Below, piece after piece: positions 17,655 through 25,438 of a stretch of DNA of 64,000 bases. The number at the start of each line of letters is the position of its first letter. The stretch's first letter is position 1. Source of the DNA: an uncultured Bacilli bacterium (GTDB lineage: Bacteria > Bacillota_I > Bacilli_A > RFN20 > DUOF01); contig CALVUJ010000024.1 of assembly GCA_944363575.1 (NCBI GenBank), forward strand, positions 62,001 to 126,000, written 5' to 3'. The notes under the pieces were generated by a model that saw only the letters and a program-made list of their open reading frames with translations, was not told the origin of the DNA and did not search any database. The position numbers and the translations under genes were made by a program.

Positions 17655-18659
17655 ATGATGAAAAAGTTTATGAAAAAAAGATTTTTTATATTTTTATTTC
17701 CAGTTATAGCAATTTGTATAACAATAGGAGCACTAGTTTTTTCTAAAAATGATAAAGGGTTGAAACAAGAATTTAATGTAAGCGTAGAAAAGGAGCAAAC
17801 ATATCGTAAAGTGTATATGTTAGATAAGGATAATTACTTAGTACCTTTAACATTTGCTTTTGATTCAAAAGAATTACTAGCAGATGATATTCGCTATGTT
17901 ATTTCTATGTTAAGAGATGAAAGTCCATTAACAAGCAAGGGATATTCAACATTATTAAATGAAAATGTCCAAATCCAAGGTATAGAATTAGATAATAATA
18001 TTTTAAATGTCGATTTCTCAAAAGAATTTAAAGAACATGATAAAGATAAAGAAGAAAAAATTATTGAATCATTAACTTGGACATTACTTCAATACGATGA
18101 AGTTAATGGTTTAACAATAAGTGTAGATGGTGTAAAACTTGAAACATTACCTCAAAGTGGGATAGTGTTACCAAGTGTTTTAGATAAAACAATAGGGATT
18201 AACAAGTATTACGATACAACAGGTAATATTTACAATACAACTAGCGTTACTGTTTTCTATGAAAAAGAAAATAATGATGAAATAGTATATGTACCTGTGA
18301 CTAGAAGAGTTATAAATGAAGAAAACATTAGAAGAACAGTATATAATGCGATGTTTGAGGATATTGCTGTAATGAGTGGATTAAGTAAAATAGATGAATT
18401 AGAGTTGATAAATACTACTAGTAGCATCAATTTTGAAGAAGAAGATTTAACGATATCTTTAGTAACAAATGCTTTAATTGAAGAAGGAATAGTAGACAAT
18501 GAATTATATGAATTGCTTGTTATGACTTATAATGATTTAAATGATATTGAAGTAAGTGTTAACTTTGAAGTTGATGAAGAGCAAGTTAGTGTAAATGGGT
18601 ATAGTGATGAAGAGGAGTTTAGTGTAAGTTCAATTATCATTAATGAAATAGAAGCCTGA
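17655..18659 (+). CDS. gerM: GerM-like spore protein with two GerMN domains
   Basis: An N-terminal membrane segment (about residues 9-28) is followed by two GerMN domains (about 50-165 and 190-320). The pattern YRKVYMLDKDNYLVPLTF, then NVQIQGIELDNNILNVDFSKEF and ESLTWTLLQYDEVNGLTISV is typical of GerMN. In Bacillus GerM is a lipoprotein of the forespore-mother-cell channel, needed for anchoring SpoIIIAG and for germination; here no lipobox Cys is seen, so a membrane anchor replaces the lipid. Neighbouring gerE strengthens the call, since the two genes are close in Bacillus as well. Confidence 0.87.
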   Translation: MMKKFMKKRFFIFLFPVIAICITIGALVFSKNDKGLKQEFNVSVEKEQTYRKVYMLDKDNYLVPLTFAFDSKELLADDIRYVISMLRDESPLTSKGYSTLLNENVQIQGIELDNNILNVDFSKEFKEHDKDKEEKIIESLTWTLLQYDEVNGLTISVDGVKLETLPQSGIVLPSVLDKTIGINKYYDTTGNIYNTTSVTVFYEKENNDEIVYVPVTRRVINEENIRRTVYNAMFEDIAVMSGLSKIDELELINTTSSINFEEEDLTISLVTNALIEEGIVDNELYELLVMTYNDLNDIEVSVNFEVDEEQVSVNGYSDEEEFSVSSIIINEIEA

Positions 18660-18672
18660 AAAGGCTTTTTTT
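18652..18672 (+). terminator. Rho-independent terminator of gerM
   Basis: AAGCCT pairs with AGGCTT around a GAAA tetraloop-like turn that contains the stop codon, followed by a run of T. Confidence 0.8.
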
Positions 18673-18735
18673 ATTTTATGGAAGAAAAGTAGTTAAAAAT
18701 TTTTAATGTGTGTTAAAATAATCTGGGTGTTAGTA

Positions 18736-20313
18736 ATGGACAATGAAGAGTTATTAAAAAATTATTATAAAGAAACAGATGAAAAGATGCGCTTAAGATA
18801 TTTAGATTTAATGTTATTAGATCTTGATATACTAGCTTTAATCTTAAAAAATATTAAAGAAAATGTAGAGTTAAAGAATAATGCTTATGCATTAAATATT
18901 TTATCTAAAAAGAAAAAGGTCCAAGATTATTTAAGTGAACACTTAACGTTAACTACTTTATTAATTTTATTAAATAGCGATGATCCTAAAATAAGAAAAA
19001 ATACTTATATTATGTTAGGCAACGTTACTTTTAATGGCTATGAAAAACTACTATTAGAAGCTTTAGAAAAAGAAACTACTAATTATTGTATTTCTTCGAT
19101 TATTCTTTCTTTAGGGAATTATAAAATAGATGAATTAGAAAAAATATTAAATGATAAATTAAAACAATTAGGGGATTTATTAAAAGAAAATAAAATAGAA
19201 GAAAAACATTATTTAGAAATTAAAAAAAGCATTGAAAAAGTTCTTTTAAAAAACAGTGATTTTATAAAGCATGAATTTAAGGGGTTTATTGATAAAAGAG
19301 GGGTTATATTAACTATTATGCCTGCTTTAAAAAATGCTAGCATGAATGAAATAAAAGCTAAATTTAATGATGCTCGTTTTGTTGAAGATGGCATTTTAAT
19401 AAAAACTAATGATTATAATAGTATCTTTAGTTTAAGAACTTTTTATGAAGCTTTATTGTATAGTAAAGAAGGAATTAATCTAGATAAAGATAAAGTTAAA
19501 ACTTTTATTAGTAATATTTTAAAAAAAGGTCTTATTTCTTCTTGCCATTATGAAAATAATAATCCTTTTTATTATCGAATTGAAATAAAAAGTATCATGA
19601 ATAAGAAACAAAAAATATGCTTAATTGATAGCATTAAAGAAGAAATAGACAACAAATTAAAGGGAGAATACATTAATAATCCTTCTAATTATGAGTTTGA
19701 AATAAGAGTTAGTGAGAAAGAAAATAAATATAATGTATACTTCAAATTATATACAGTAAAAGATACACGTTATAGTTATAGGGTTACCGATTTACCAGCC
19801 TCTATCAATCCTACGACAGCCTCTATTATCATGCAAGAAATTAAAGGATATTTAAAAGAAGATAGCGATGTTTTAGATGCTTTTTGTGGGACTTTTACGA
19901 TGCTAATTGAAAGAAGTTTTATTAAAAAATATAAATCCTTGACAGGACTTGATATTAGTGAAGAAGCTATTAATTATTCTAAGATAAATGCTAATAATGT
20001 GCCTTTAAAAATTAACTTGATTTGGGAAGACATCTTAAAATATAAAGGATTAGAGTTTGATGAGATAATTTCTAATATGCCTTTTGGTAATCGTGTTTCA
20101 AATCATGAACTTAATGAAATATTATATAAAAGATTCATTAGTATTTTAGATACTTTATTAAAAGAAAATGGTTATGCTTTTCTTTTAACTAGTGAAATTT
20201 CATTAATGAAAAATTTAATTAAACAAAATCAAAAATTGAAATTAGTAAAAAATATTTATGTAGAAAGTGGAGGCTTGAAACCGCACTTGTTTATCATTAA
20301 AAAAATAAGTTAA
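18736..20313 (+). CDS. THUMP-type RNA methyltransferase with helical N-terminus
   Basis: The C-terminal ~170 residues form a SAM-dependent methyltransferase: motif I DVLDAFCGTFTMLIE, an acidic end LTGLDISEEAI, and the catalytic-type motif IV SNMPFGNR, as in THUMP/Trm14-like RNA guanine methylases (often NPPY or NLPFG). The middle (about 200-350) looks like a degenerate THUMP-like RNA-binding region, and the first ~180 residues are helical, resembling HEAT-like repeats (LLLNSDDPKIRKNTYIMLGN). This layout is unusual for bacteria. ATG 18736 was chosen after a GGGTG stretch; the upstream in-frame ATG has no site. The modified RNA is unknown. Confidence 0.75.
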   Translation: MDNEELLKNYYKETDEKMRLRYLDLMLLDLDILALILKNIKENVELKNNAYALNILSKKKKVQDYLSEHLTLTTLLILLNSDDPKIRKNTYIMLGNVTFNGYEKLLLEALEKETTNYCISSIILSLGNYKIDELEKILNDKLKQLGDLLKENKIEEKHYLEIKKSIEKVLLKNSDFIKHEFKGFIDKRGVILTIMPALKNASMNEIKAKFNDARFVEDGILIKTNDYNSIFSLRTFYEALLYSKEGINLDKDKVKTFISNILKKGLISSCHYENNNPFYYRIEIKSIMNKKQKICLIDSIKEEIDNKLKGEYINNPSNYEFEIRVSEKENKYNVYFKLYTVKDTRYSYRVTDLPASINPTTASIIMQEIKGYLKEDSDVLDAFCGTFTMLIERSFIKKYKSLTGLDISEEAINYSKINANNVPLKINLIWEDILKYKGLEFDEIISNMPFGNRVSNHELNEILYKRFISILDTLLKENGYAFLLTSEISLMKNLIKQNQKLKLVKNIYVESGGLKPHLFIIKKIS

Positions 20314-20371
20314 ATATATTCTAAGTTTAAAAATTAGTATATAATAAGAAAGATTAGTAGGAGGAGATATT

Positions 20372-21247
20372 GTGGTAGATGCTTATGAGTTACTACTCCA
20401 AGATGAGCAATTAAAAGGAATGTTTGAAAATTGGGGATATGATGATAAAATTATAATTTCTAGATGTAATGATTTATTGTATAAAATAAAAAGCCATCTA
20501 TATACTTTTAATTACGAAAGTGTAAAAGAAGGAGTAAGTAAAGATATTACTTTTAATGATGCTTGTATTAATGATATTGTGCAAATAAGAAAACTATTGC
20601 AAATGTTACCTAAAACTCATATCGAAGCATTGCAAAATTTAGGTATTATTGTTATTGCTCCTAATGGTGTTAATTCTAAGCCTTTTATTCCTTTTAATGA
20701 TATTGTTATTAAAAATATGGAGAAAGTTTTTGATGATATTTTAGGACAATATCAGAGTAATAAAACAGATATTTTAGCTAATTCTACTTTAAAAACAATT
20801 ATAAGAGGAATAAGTTTTGAAGAAGATAAAGAAATTGCTAGATTAAAAGAAAAATTATTAGAATCAATTGAATACAAAGATGTTAACATGATTAAAGATT
20901 GTGTTAGTTTAATTAATCAAGTTCAAAAATTGTCTTATCATTTACAAAGGTGTGAAGTAAAAACTTACCATGATTTTACTAAGGATAAGGCTGCTCAAGA
21001 TGCTATTTCATATACTTTACAAGAAGCCATTAAAGGACTTGAAAAAGCTTCAAATGAAACAAAAAATGTTTTACAAGATTTAGGTGTTGATATGAAAAGA
21101 CTTATTAAACCTCATGTTTTAGTTGTACAAAAGGGAATGAGTCCATTTGAAAGTATTAGTGAAAATTATTATTTAGAAGAATTATGGGATCAAATAAAAG
21201 TTTTAAATAAGTTATGTTTATCTTTAGGAGAAATTGTTTTAAAATAG
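20372..21247 (+). CDS. Helical soluble protein, unknown
   Basis: I do not recognise this 291-residue, almost fully helical protein. It has no membrane segment and no nucleotide-binding motif. Notable stretches are IRKLLQMLPKTHIEAL and a C-terminal LEELWDQIKVLNKLC. The GTG start is preceded by a strong AGGAGGAG. It lies between a methyltransferase and a lipoprotein gene (gap 19 bp), and probably shares a transcript with the latter. Confidence 0.65.
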   Translation: MVDAYELLLQDEQLKGMFENWGYDDKIIISRCNDLLYKIKSHLYTFNYESVKEGVSKDITFNDACINDIVQIRKLLQMLPKTHIEALQNLGIIVIAPNGVNSKPFIPFNDIVIKNMEKVFDDILGQYQSNKTDILANSTLKTIIRGISFEEDKEIARLKEKLLESIEYKDVNMIKDCVSLINQVQKLSYHLQRCEVKTYHDFTKDKAAQDAISYTLQEAIKGLEKASNETKNVLQDLGVDMKRLIKPHVLVVQKGMSPFESISENYYLEELWDQIKVLNKLCLSLGEIVLK

Positions 21248-21266
21248 TAAAAAGGATGTGAAAAAT

Positions 21267-21995
21267 ATGAAAAAAATATGGATGGTGATTTTATTAGTAG
21301 TTCCTTTTTTTATAAATGCATGTTCGTGTGATAAATTTGATATAAACACATATGCAAGTGCTGTTCGCAATTATAACAATAGTGTAGCAATTGATTATAA
21401 TCTAACTATTACTACTCGTTCTAGTGGCTCCGATAATTATGAATTAGAAGAAAGTAATTATAACTATGAATTTTCTACTACAAAACAAGTATTAAATTTT
21501 GCTTCCACTTTAAAAAAATATAAAATTATTGTTAGTAGTTCTGGAACAGAAAGTGCACCTCAAAAAGAATATGAATTAAATAGATATTATAAAAGTGATG
21601 TTCAAAAGTTTTACATTAATAGAATAGCCTACGTTGATAATAAAAGGGTTGAAAATATTACTTATGAAAACAAGTATGACTCTACTAGCCCATATCACGT
21701 TAATAATTTAGTTCCTGTTTTTGATGCCGATAAAATAACGGAGTTTTCTATAACAAAAGATAGTGCTAATAAAGGGTACAGTATTGCTACTTTCAAGGGG
21801 GCATGTCCTACTACAATTGAATGTGATGCTTCTACACTAGTTAGTTATAAAGTGACTATTAATCGTGAATTCTATTTTGATAAAATTGAATTTACCATTG
21901 TAAATGAAGAAAAAACTATTGAATATAAATATGAGTTTTTAAATTATAATAGTGATGTTACAGTTAATTTTCCAAATGATCTAGATAGTTACTAA
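21267..21995 (+). CDS. Lipoprotein, unknown function
   Basis: A typical lipoprotein signal: basic start MKKIW, a hydrophobic core, then the lipobox INAC with Cys at about residue 19 of the ATG-start form. The mature part (~225 residues) is beta-rich with many Tyr, Thr and Ser and contains one more Cys pair (GACPTTIEC). No family is recognised. ATG is placed after AAAGGATGTGA; a GTG three codons earlier is less likely. It ends 17 bp before a tRNA-Arg gene. Confidence 0.75.
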   Translation: MKKIWMVILLVVPFFINACSCDKFDINTYASAVRNYNNSVAIDYNLTITTRSSGSDNYELEESNYNYEFSTTKQVLNFASTLKKYKIIVSSSGTESAPQKEYELNRYYKSDVQKFYINRIAYVDNKRVENITYENKYDSTSPYHVNNLVPVFDADKITEFSITKDSANKGYSIATFKGACPTTIECDASTLVSYKVTINREFYFDKIEFTIVNEEKTIEYKYEFLNYNSDVTVNFPNDLDSY

Positions 21996-22012
21996 TAACT
22001 AACTATCTTTAT

Positions 22013-22089
22013 GCACCGTTAGCTCAACTGGATAGAGCATTGGTCTTCGAAACCAAGGGTTACGCGTTCAAGTCGTGTACGGTGCACCA
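22013..22089 (+). tRNA. tRNA-Arg (anticodon TCG), CCA encoded
   Basis: The acceptor GCACCGT pairs with ACGGTGC, the D stem GCTC with GAGC, the anticodon stem TTGGT with ACCAA around CTTCGAA (anticodon TCG, codon CGA) and the T stem ACGCG with CGTGT around TTCAAGT. Discriminator A and encoded CCA follow. Its last 29 bases before CC are repeated at 23021-23049, the mark of an integration site. Confidence 0.93.
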
Positions 22090-22554
22090 TAAACACTTTT
22101 AATTTAGAACAATCTAGCAAGTCTTATTTCGCTAGATTTTTTATTTTTAAAATTATAATCCAGCAAAAGTTTTAAATTTAATTGTTCGTTTTTTGTCAAT
22201 GAGTTCAATTTGCTTAAAGAACTAGAATAATACACTGACACATTTAAGTTCAATAAAAAAACTATCTGCTTTGGAGTATTTGTGGTATGAGCAAAAAAAG
22301 TTATATTCAAAAGCTCATCTTACACATTCTTAATGGGATAAAGGGCTTATTGATATTTCAGACTTTGAAAAAGATTATGTTAAACAAACTAAACATTTTT
22401 TGTAGCAATGATTCCCAAAAATATTCAATACAAAATCATTAACCGATTAAGATAAATATTAAAAAAGATAAAACTAATGACATAAAAAACTTTTTCCTAA
22501 TCAAATTGACTTGAAAAAGTACTTTATGATAGTATCCTAGTGGAGGGATAGATT
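22090..22554. other. Gene-free, decayed sequence after tRNA-Arg
   Basis: No intact gene is seen. On the plus strand a frame from 22271 to the stop at 22403-22405 reads as 44 codons broken by one TAA (22331), for example WDKGLIDISDFEKDYVKQ, and looks like the end of a dead coding sequence of unknown type. No integrase motif could be made out. The stretch lies inside the tRNA-bounded remnant island. Confidence 0.5.
22506..22535 (+). promoter_or_regulatory. Possible promoter of the pyrophosphatase gene
   Basis: TTGACT (22506-22511), an 18-bp spacer and TAGTAT (22530-22535), then GGAGGG before the start codon. Confidence 0.45.
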
Positions 22555-22890
22555 ATGAACGAAAATTATCTAAATAAAACTGTAACAGTGAAAATGGATA
22601 GGCCATTAGGAACAAAACATCCTAAACACGGGTTTGTTTACCCAGTAAATTATGGATATATTCCAAACACTATGTCTGGCGATGGTGAAGAACTTGATGC
22701 ATATGTGTTGGGAATATTTCAACCACTAGAAGTATTTGAAGGAAAGGTAATTGCTATTATCCATAGAACCAATGATAATGATGACAAACTTGTTGTTGTT
22801 CCTGATGGAAAAAACTACACTGACGAACAAATAAGAGCATTGACCGAATTTCAAGAACAATGGTTTGAAAGTATAATTGTTCGTGCATAA
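22555..22890 (+). CDS. Short inorganic pyrophosphatase-family protein
   Basis: A 111-residue protein of the soluble inorganic pyrophosphatase fold (family I). The conserved pieces are DRPLGTKHPKHGFVYPVNYG, then YIPNTMSGDGEELDAYVLG, which holds the acidic metal ligands, and IIHRTNDNDDKLVVVPDG. Such short forms (~110-125 residues) are widespread in Firmicutes and lack the final part of the classical ~175-residue enzyme, so hydrolysis of pyrophosphate is likely but unproven. The gene lies between the tRNA-Arg and its partial copy, so it may have arrived with a mobile element. Start follows GGAGGG. Confidence 0.88.
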   Translation: MNENYLNKTVTVKMDRPLGTKHPKHGFVYPVNYGYIPNTMSGDGEELDAYVLGIFQPLEVFEGKVIAIIHRTNDNDDKLVVVPDGKNYTDEQIRALTEFQEQWFESIIVRA

Positions 22891-23227
22891 TAATTAAAAA
22901 TTTAAGTTTAAAAATAATAAAATGTCTTTCCGTAAATAACGTAATCAAATATGAAAAATATGTAAAAAATGATAGAAAATATGTATAATCTGGTGTTTGT
23001 TTCATTTTCTTTAAGTCAATGGTTACGTGTTCAAATCGTGTGCGGTGCAATTTTATTTATTGTTTTTTAGTGATTTTATGATCACTATTTTTATTTAAAT
23101 ATATTTTTAAATTTTAAATTTGTATCTTATGTTAAAATAAATAATAAAAAAAAGATATTAATATTTGCTAAAGCAATAGCAATTTGTTAGAATTTCTAAG
23201 GCATGTCGCTAAATATATGGAGGATGT
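22891..23227. other. Gene-free stretch with the tRNA 3'-end copy
   Basis: No supported gene. It contains the tRNA-Arg 3' duplicate at 23021-23049 and very AT-rich flanks. GGAGG lies just before the next start codon. Confidence 0.6.
23021..23049 (+). repeat. Partial copy of tRNA-Arg 3' end (attachment-site-like)
   Basis: These 29 bases match tRNA-Arg 22058-22086 with three differences (26 of 29 identical): variable loop, T arm and 3' acceptor strand, without the CC of the CCA end. Direct orientation and 3'-end content are what site-specific recombination into a tRNA gene leaves behind. Confidence 0.8.
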
Positions 23228-24085
23228 ATGGAAAATATATTAAGTTGCAATGATGAAAACAAACTTTTAGAGGAGTTTACAAAGTTATACAATGCTGGTG
23301 ATTATGAAAATTGTGTTACTTACATTGAGAAAAAAATGTCTGTGTTTTCTAATAAGTTTTACGATATCATGATCATTTATTTAAATTCTTTAATTAATAC
23401 TAATCAAAAAGAAAAGGCTTTAAAATTAGTGAAAGAAGAACTTTCTATGCCTTATATTCCAATGAATTTTGAAAATAAATTTATGGATATATATAAGGAA
23501 GTTGCTTATATAGAAAAAGAAGGAAAAGAATTTAATTTATCAAGGGAAAAAATTGAGGAGATTTTATGTGTTGAAGAAGATAAGAATATGATTATTCTAG
23601 CTATCGTTGAGCTTTGTAAATTAAATATTAGAGATTTTATAGAGTATATAAATGTTTTCTTTAAAAGAGATGTTAAAAATATCTATAAGGTAATGCTTAT
23701 TGATGCTTTAAGAGGACAAGGAGTTGATAAAGAGTTTGTGCTTGTAAATAAAGGCAAAGAGTATAAAGTTATACCAATATATAGTGAAAATGTTTTAGAA
23801 AGTAAAGCATACATTTATATACACAAATTAATTGAAGATAATACTGGGAAAGATGTTCATATTAATAGTATTGCTTTAGAAAATTTAATGTTATATTTAA
23901 GTGATATATATCCTGCAAGTTTAGATGAAAGCGAATATGCTACCGTGGGATGTGCCTTACATTACTACGCAAGTAAACTATATGGGGAAAGCAAAGAATT
24001 AGAAGAGTATTGTAATTCATATGGTGTAGAAAAAGAAGAGTGTAAAAAATATTTACAAGAATTGCAAAGTGCTTGTGCAATATAA
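23228..24085 (+). CDS. DUF3196-like TPR-type helical protein
   Basis: A soluble, helical 285-residue protein. The first ~90 residues form paired helices of tetratricopeptide character (LYNAGDYENCVTYIEKKMS, KEKALKLVKEELSMPYIPM). The layout and its place directly upstream of tig resemble DUF3196 proteins of Mollicutes and related Bacilli; that family call is from memory and moderate. The C-terminal part (SLDESEYATVGCALHYYASKL) is well ordered. No catalytic motif is visible. It may act as an adaptor. Confidence 0.6.
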   Translation: MENILSCNDENKLLEEFTKLYNAGDYENCVTYIEKKMSVFSNKFYDIMIIYLNSLINTNQKEKALKLVKEELSMPYIPMNFENKFMDIYKEVAYIEKEGKEFNLSREKIEEILCVEEDKNMIILAIVELCKLNIRDFIEYINVFFKRDVKNIYKVMLIDALRGQGVDKEFVLVNKGKEYKVIPIYSENVLESKAYIYIHKLIEDNTGKDVHINSIALENLMLYLSDIYPASLDESEYATVGCALHYYASKLYGESKELEEYCNSYGVEKEECKKYLQELQSACAI

Positions 24086-24114
24086 TTGAAGTAATAATTT
24101 TATTTTGCTATAAT
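24086..24114 (+). promoter_or_regulatory. Sigma-A promoter of tig-lon
   Basis: TTGAAG (24086-24091), 17-bp spacer, TATAAT (24109-24114) with the extended TGC before it, followed by GGAGGAG and the tig start. Confidence 0.7.
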
Positions 24115-24140
24115 ATATAAGGTTTGGAGGAGAATTATAA

Positions 24141-25421
24141 ATGGAAAAAACTATCGAAAGAAAAGAAAATTGTAAAAGTATTATAAATTTTAAGGTTAAT
24201 GGGGAAGATTGGAAGGCAGAAATTGAAAAAGCTTACAAGAAATTAGAGAAAAATGTTAGTGTGCCTGGTTTTAGAAAAGGAAAAGCACCAGAGAATTTAA
24301 CAAGGAGTAAAGTTTCTACTGATGAAGTAATGAATGAGGCTTTAAATTCTTTTTTAATGGCTAATTATGAAAAAACTTTAACTGAGGAAAACTTAAATCC
24401 TATTATTAGACCTGCAGTAAATGTAAGTAAAATTAGTTTAGAAGAAGTAGAGTTATCTATTACGATTATAGGAGCTCCTACTGTTACATTAGGGGAATAC
24501 AAAAATATAAAAATAGAAAAATCTTTGATTGTTGTTACTGATGAAGATGTTAATGAAGAATTAGTAAAATTACAACAAAAAAATGCTGAGATAAGTGTTA
24601 AAGATGAAGGAACTGTTGAAAACGGTAATATTGTAACTATCGATTTTGAAGGTTTTGTTGATGGTGTCGCTTTTGAAGGTGGGAAAGCAGAAAAGTATGA
24701 TTTAGAGATTGGATCACATAGTTTTATACCAGGGTTTGAAGAACAAATCATAGGTATGAAGAGTGGTGAAGAAAAAGATATTAATGTTAAGTTTCCTGAA
24801 AACTATGCACCTCAATTAGCAGGTAAGGATGCTACTTTCAAAATTAAGTTACATGAAATTAAAATAAAGAGTTTACCTGAAATTAATGACGATTTAGCTT
24901 TAGATGCTAATTTAGATAATGTATCTACTTTGGATGAATTAAAAGAATATTATCGTGAGCAAATTCGTAGTAAGAAAGAAAATGAGGCTAATGATGCCGC
25001 TACTAATAAATTATTAGAGATTATCGTTAATTGTTCTACTTTTGAAGTAGCAGATGAAATAATAGAGGATGAAGCTAACCATCATTTAGAAGATGTTAAC
25101 CATCAATTAAGTGCTAGAAATATGACTTTAGAGAAATATTTAGAAATGATTAATATGACTAAAGAAGATTTTATGAGCAAATTAAAAGAAGATGCTTTGA
25201 AAAATTTAAAATATGCTTTTGTTATTATGAAAATAGCTGAAGTGGAAAAAATAACAGTTAGTAAAGATGATGTTAATAAAGCATATGAAGATATTTCTAA
25301 AATGTATGGTATGGCTGTAGATGATGTTAAAAAGGCTTTAGGTAATAGAGAGGAAAGTTTAAGAAGAGATTTAGTAAATCAAAAAGTGCTTGAATTTTTG
25401 AAAAAAGAAAACAATTTATAA
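24141..25421 (+). CDS. tig: Trigger factor chaperone
   Basis: Ribosome-bound chaperone and peptidyl-prolyl isomerase that meets nascent chains. The N-terminal ribosome-binding signature VPGFRKGKAP is at residues 38-47; the FKBP-type domain follows (about 150-235: NGNIVTIDFEGFVDGVAFEG, FIPGFEEQIIGMKSGEEKDI), then the long helical C-terminal arms. Length 426 is normal. lon follows after 17 bp. In many bacteria tig, clpP/clpX and lon are neighbours; here only lon is. Confidence 0.97.
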   Translation: MEKTIERKENCKSIINFKVNGEDWKAEIEKAYKKLEKNVSVPGFRKGKAPENLTRSKVSTDEVMNEALNSFLMANYEKTLTEENLNPIIRPAVNVSKISLEEVELSITIIGAPTVTLGEYKNIKIEKSLIVVTDEDVNEELVKLQQKNAEISVKDEGTVENGNIVTIDFEGFVDGVAFEGGKAEKYDLEIGSHSFIPGFEEQIIGMKSGEEKDINVKFPENYAPQLAGKDATFKIKLHEIKIKSLPEINDDLALDANLDNVSTLDELKEYYREQIRSKKENEANDAATNKLLEIIVNCSTFEVADEIIEDEANHHLEDVNHQLSARNMTLEKYLEMINMTKEDFMSKLKEDALKNLKYAFVIMKIAEVEKITVSKDDVNKAYEDISKMYGMAVDDVKKALGNREESLRRDLVNQKVLEFLKKENNL

Positions 25422-25438
25422 TAAAAGGAGGGGTTTGA

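Noticed and set aside
22104-22310. Minus-strand 68-codon frame after tRNA-Arg
   Set aside because: No ribosome site, odd composition, and it runs through the decayed plus-strand frame; likely chance.
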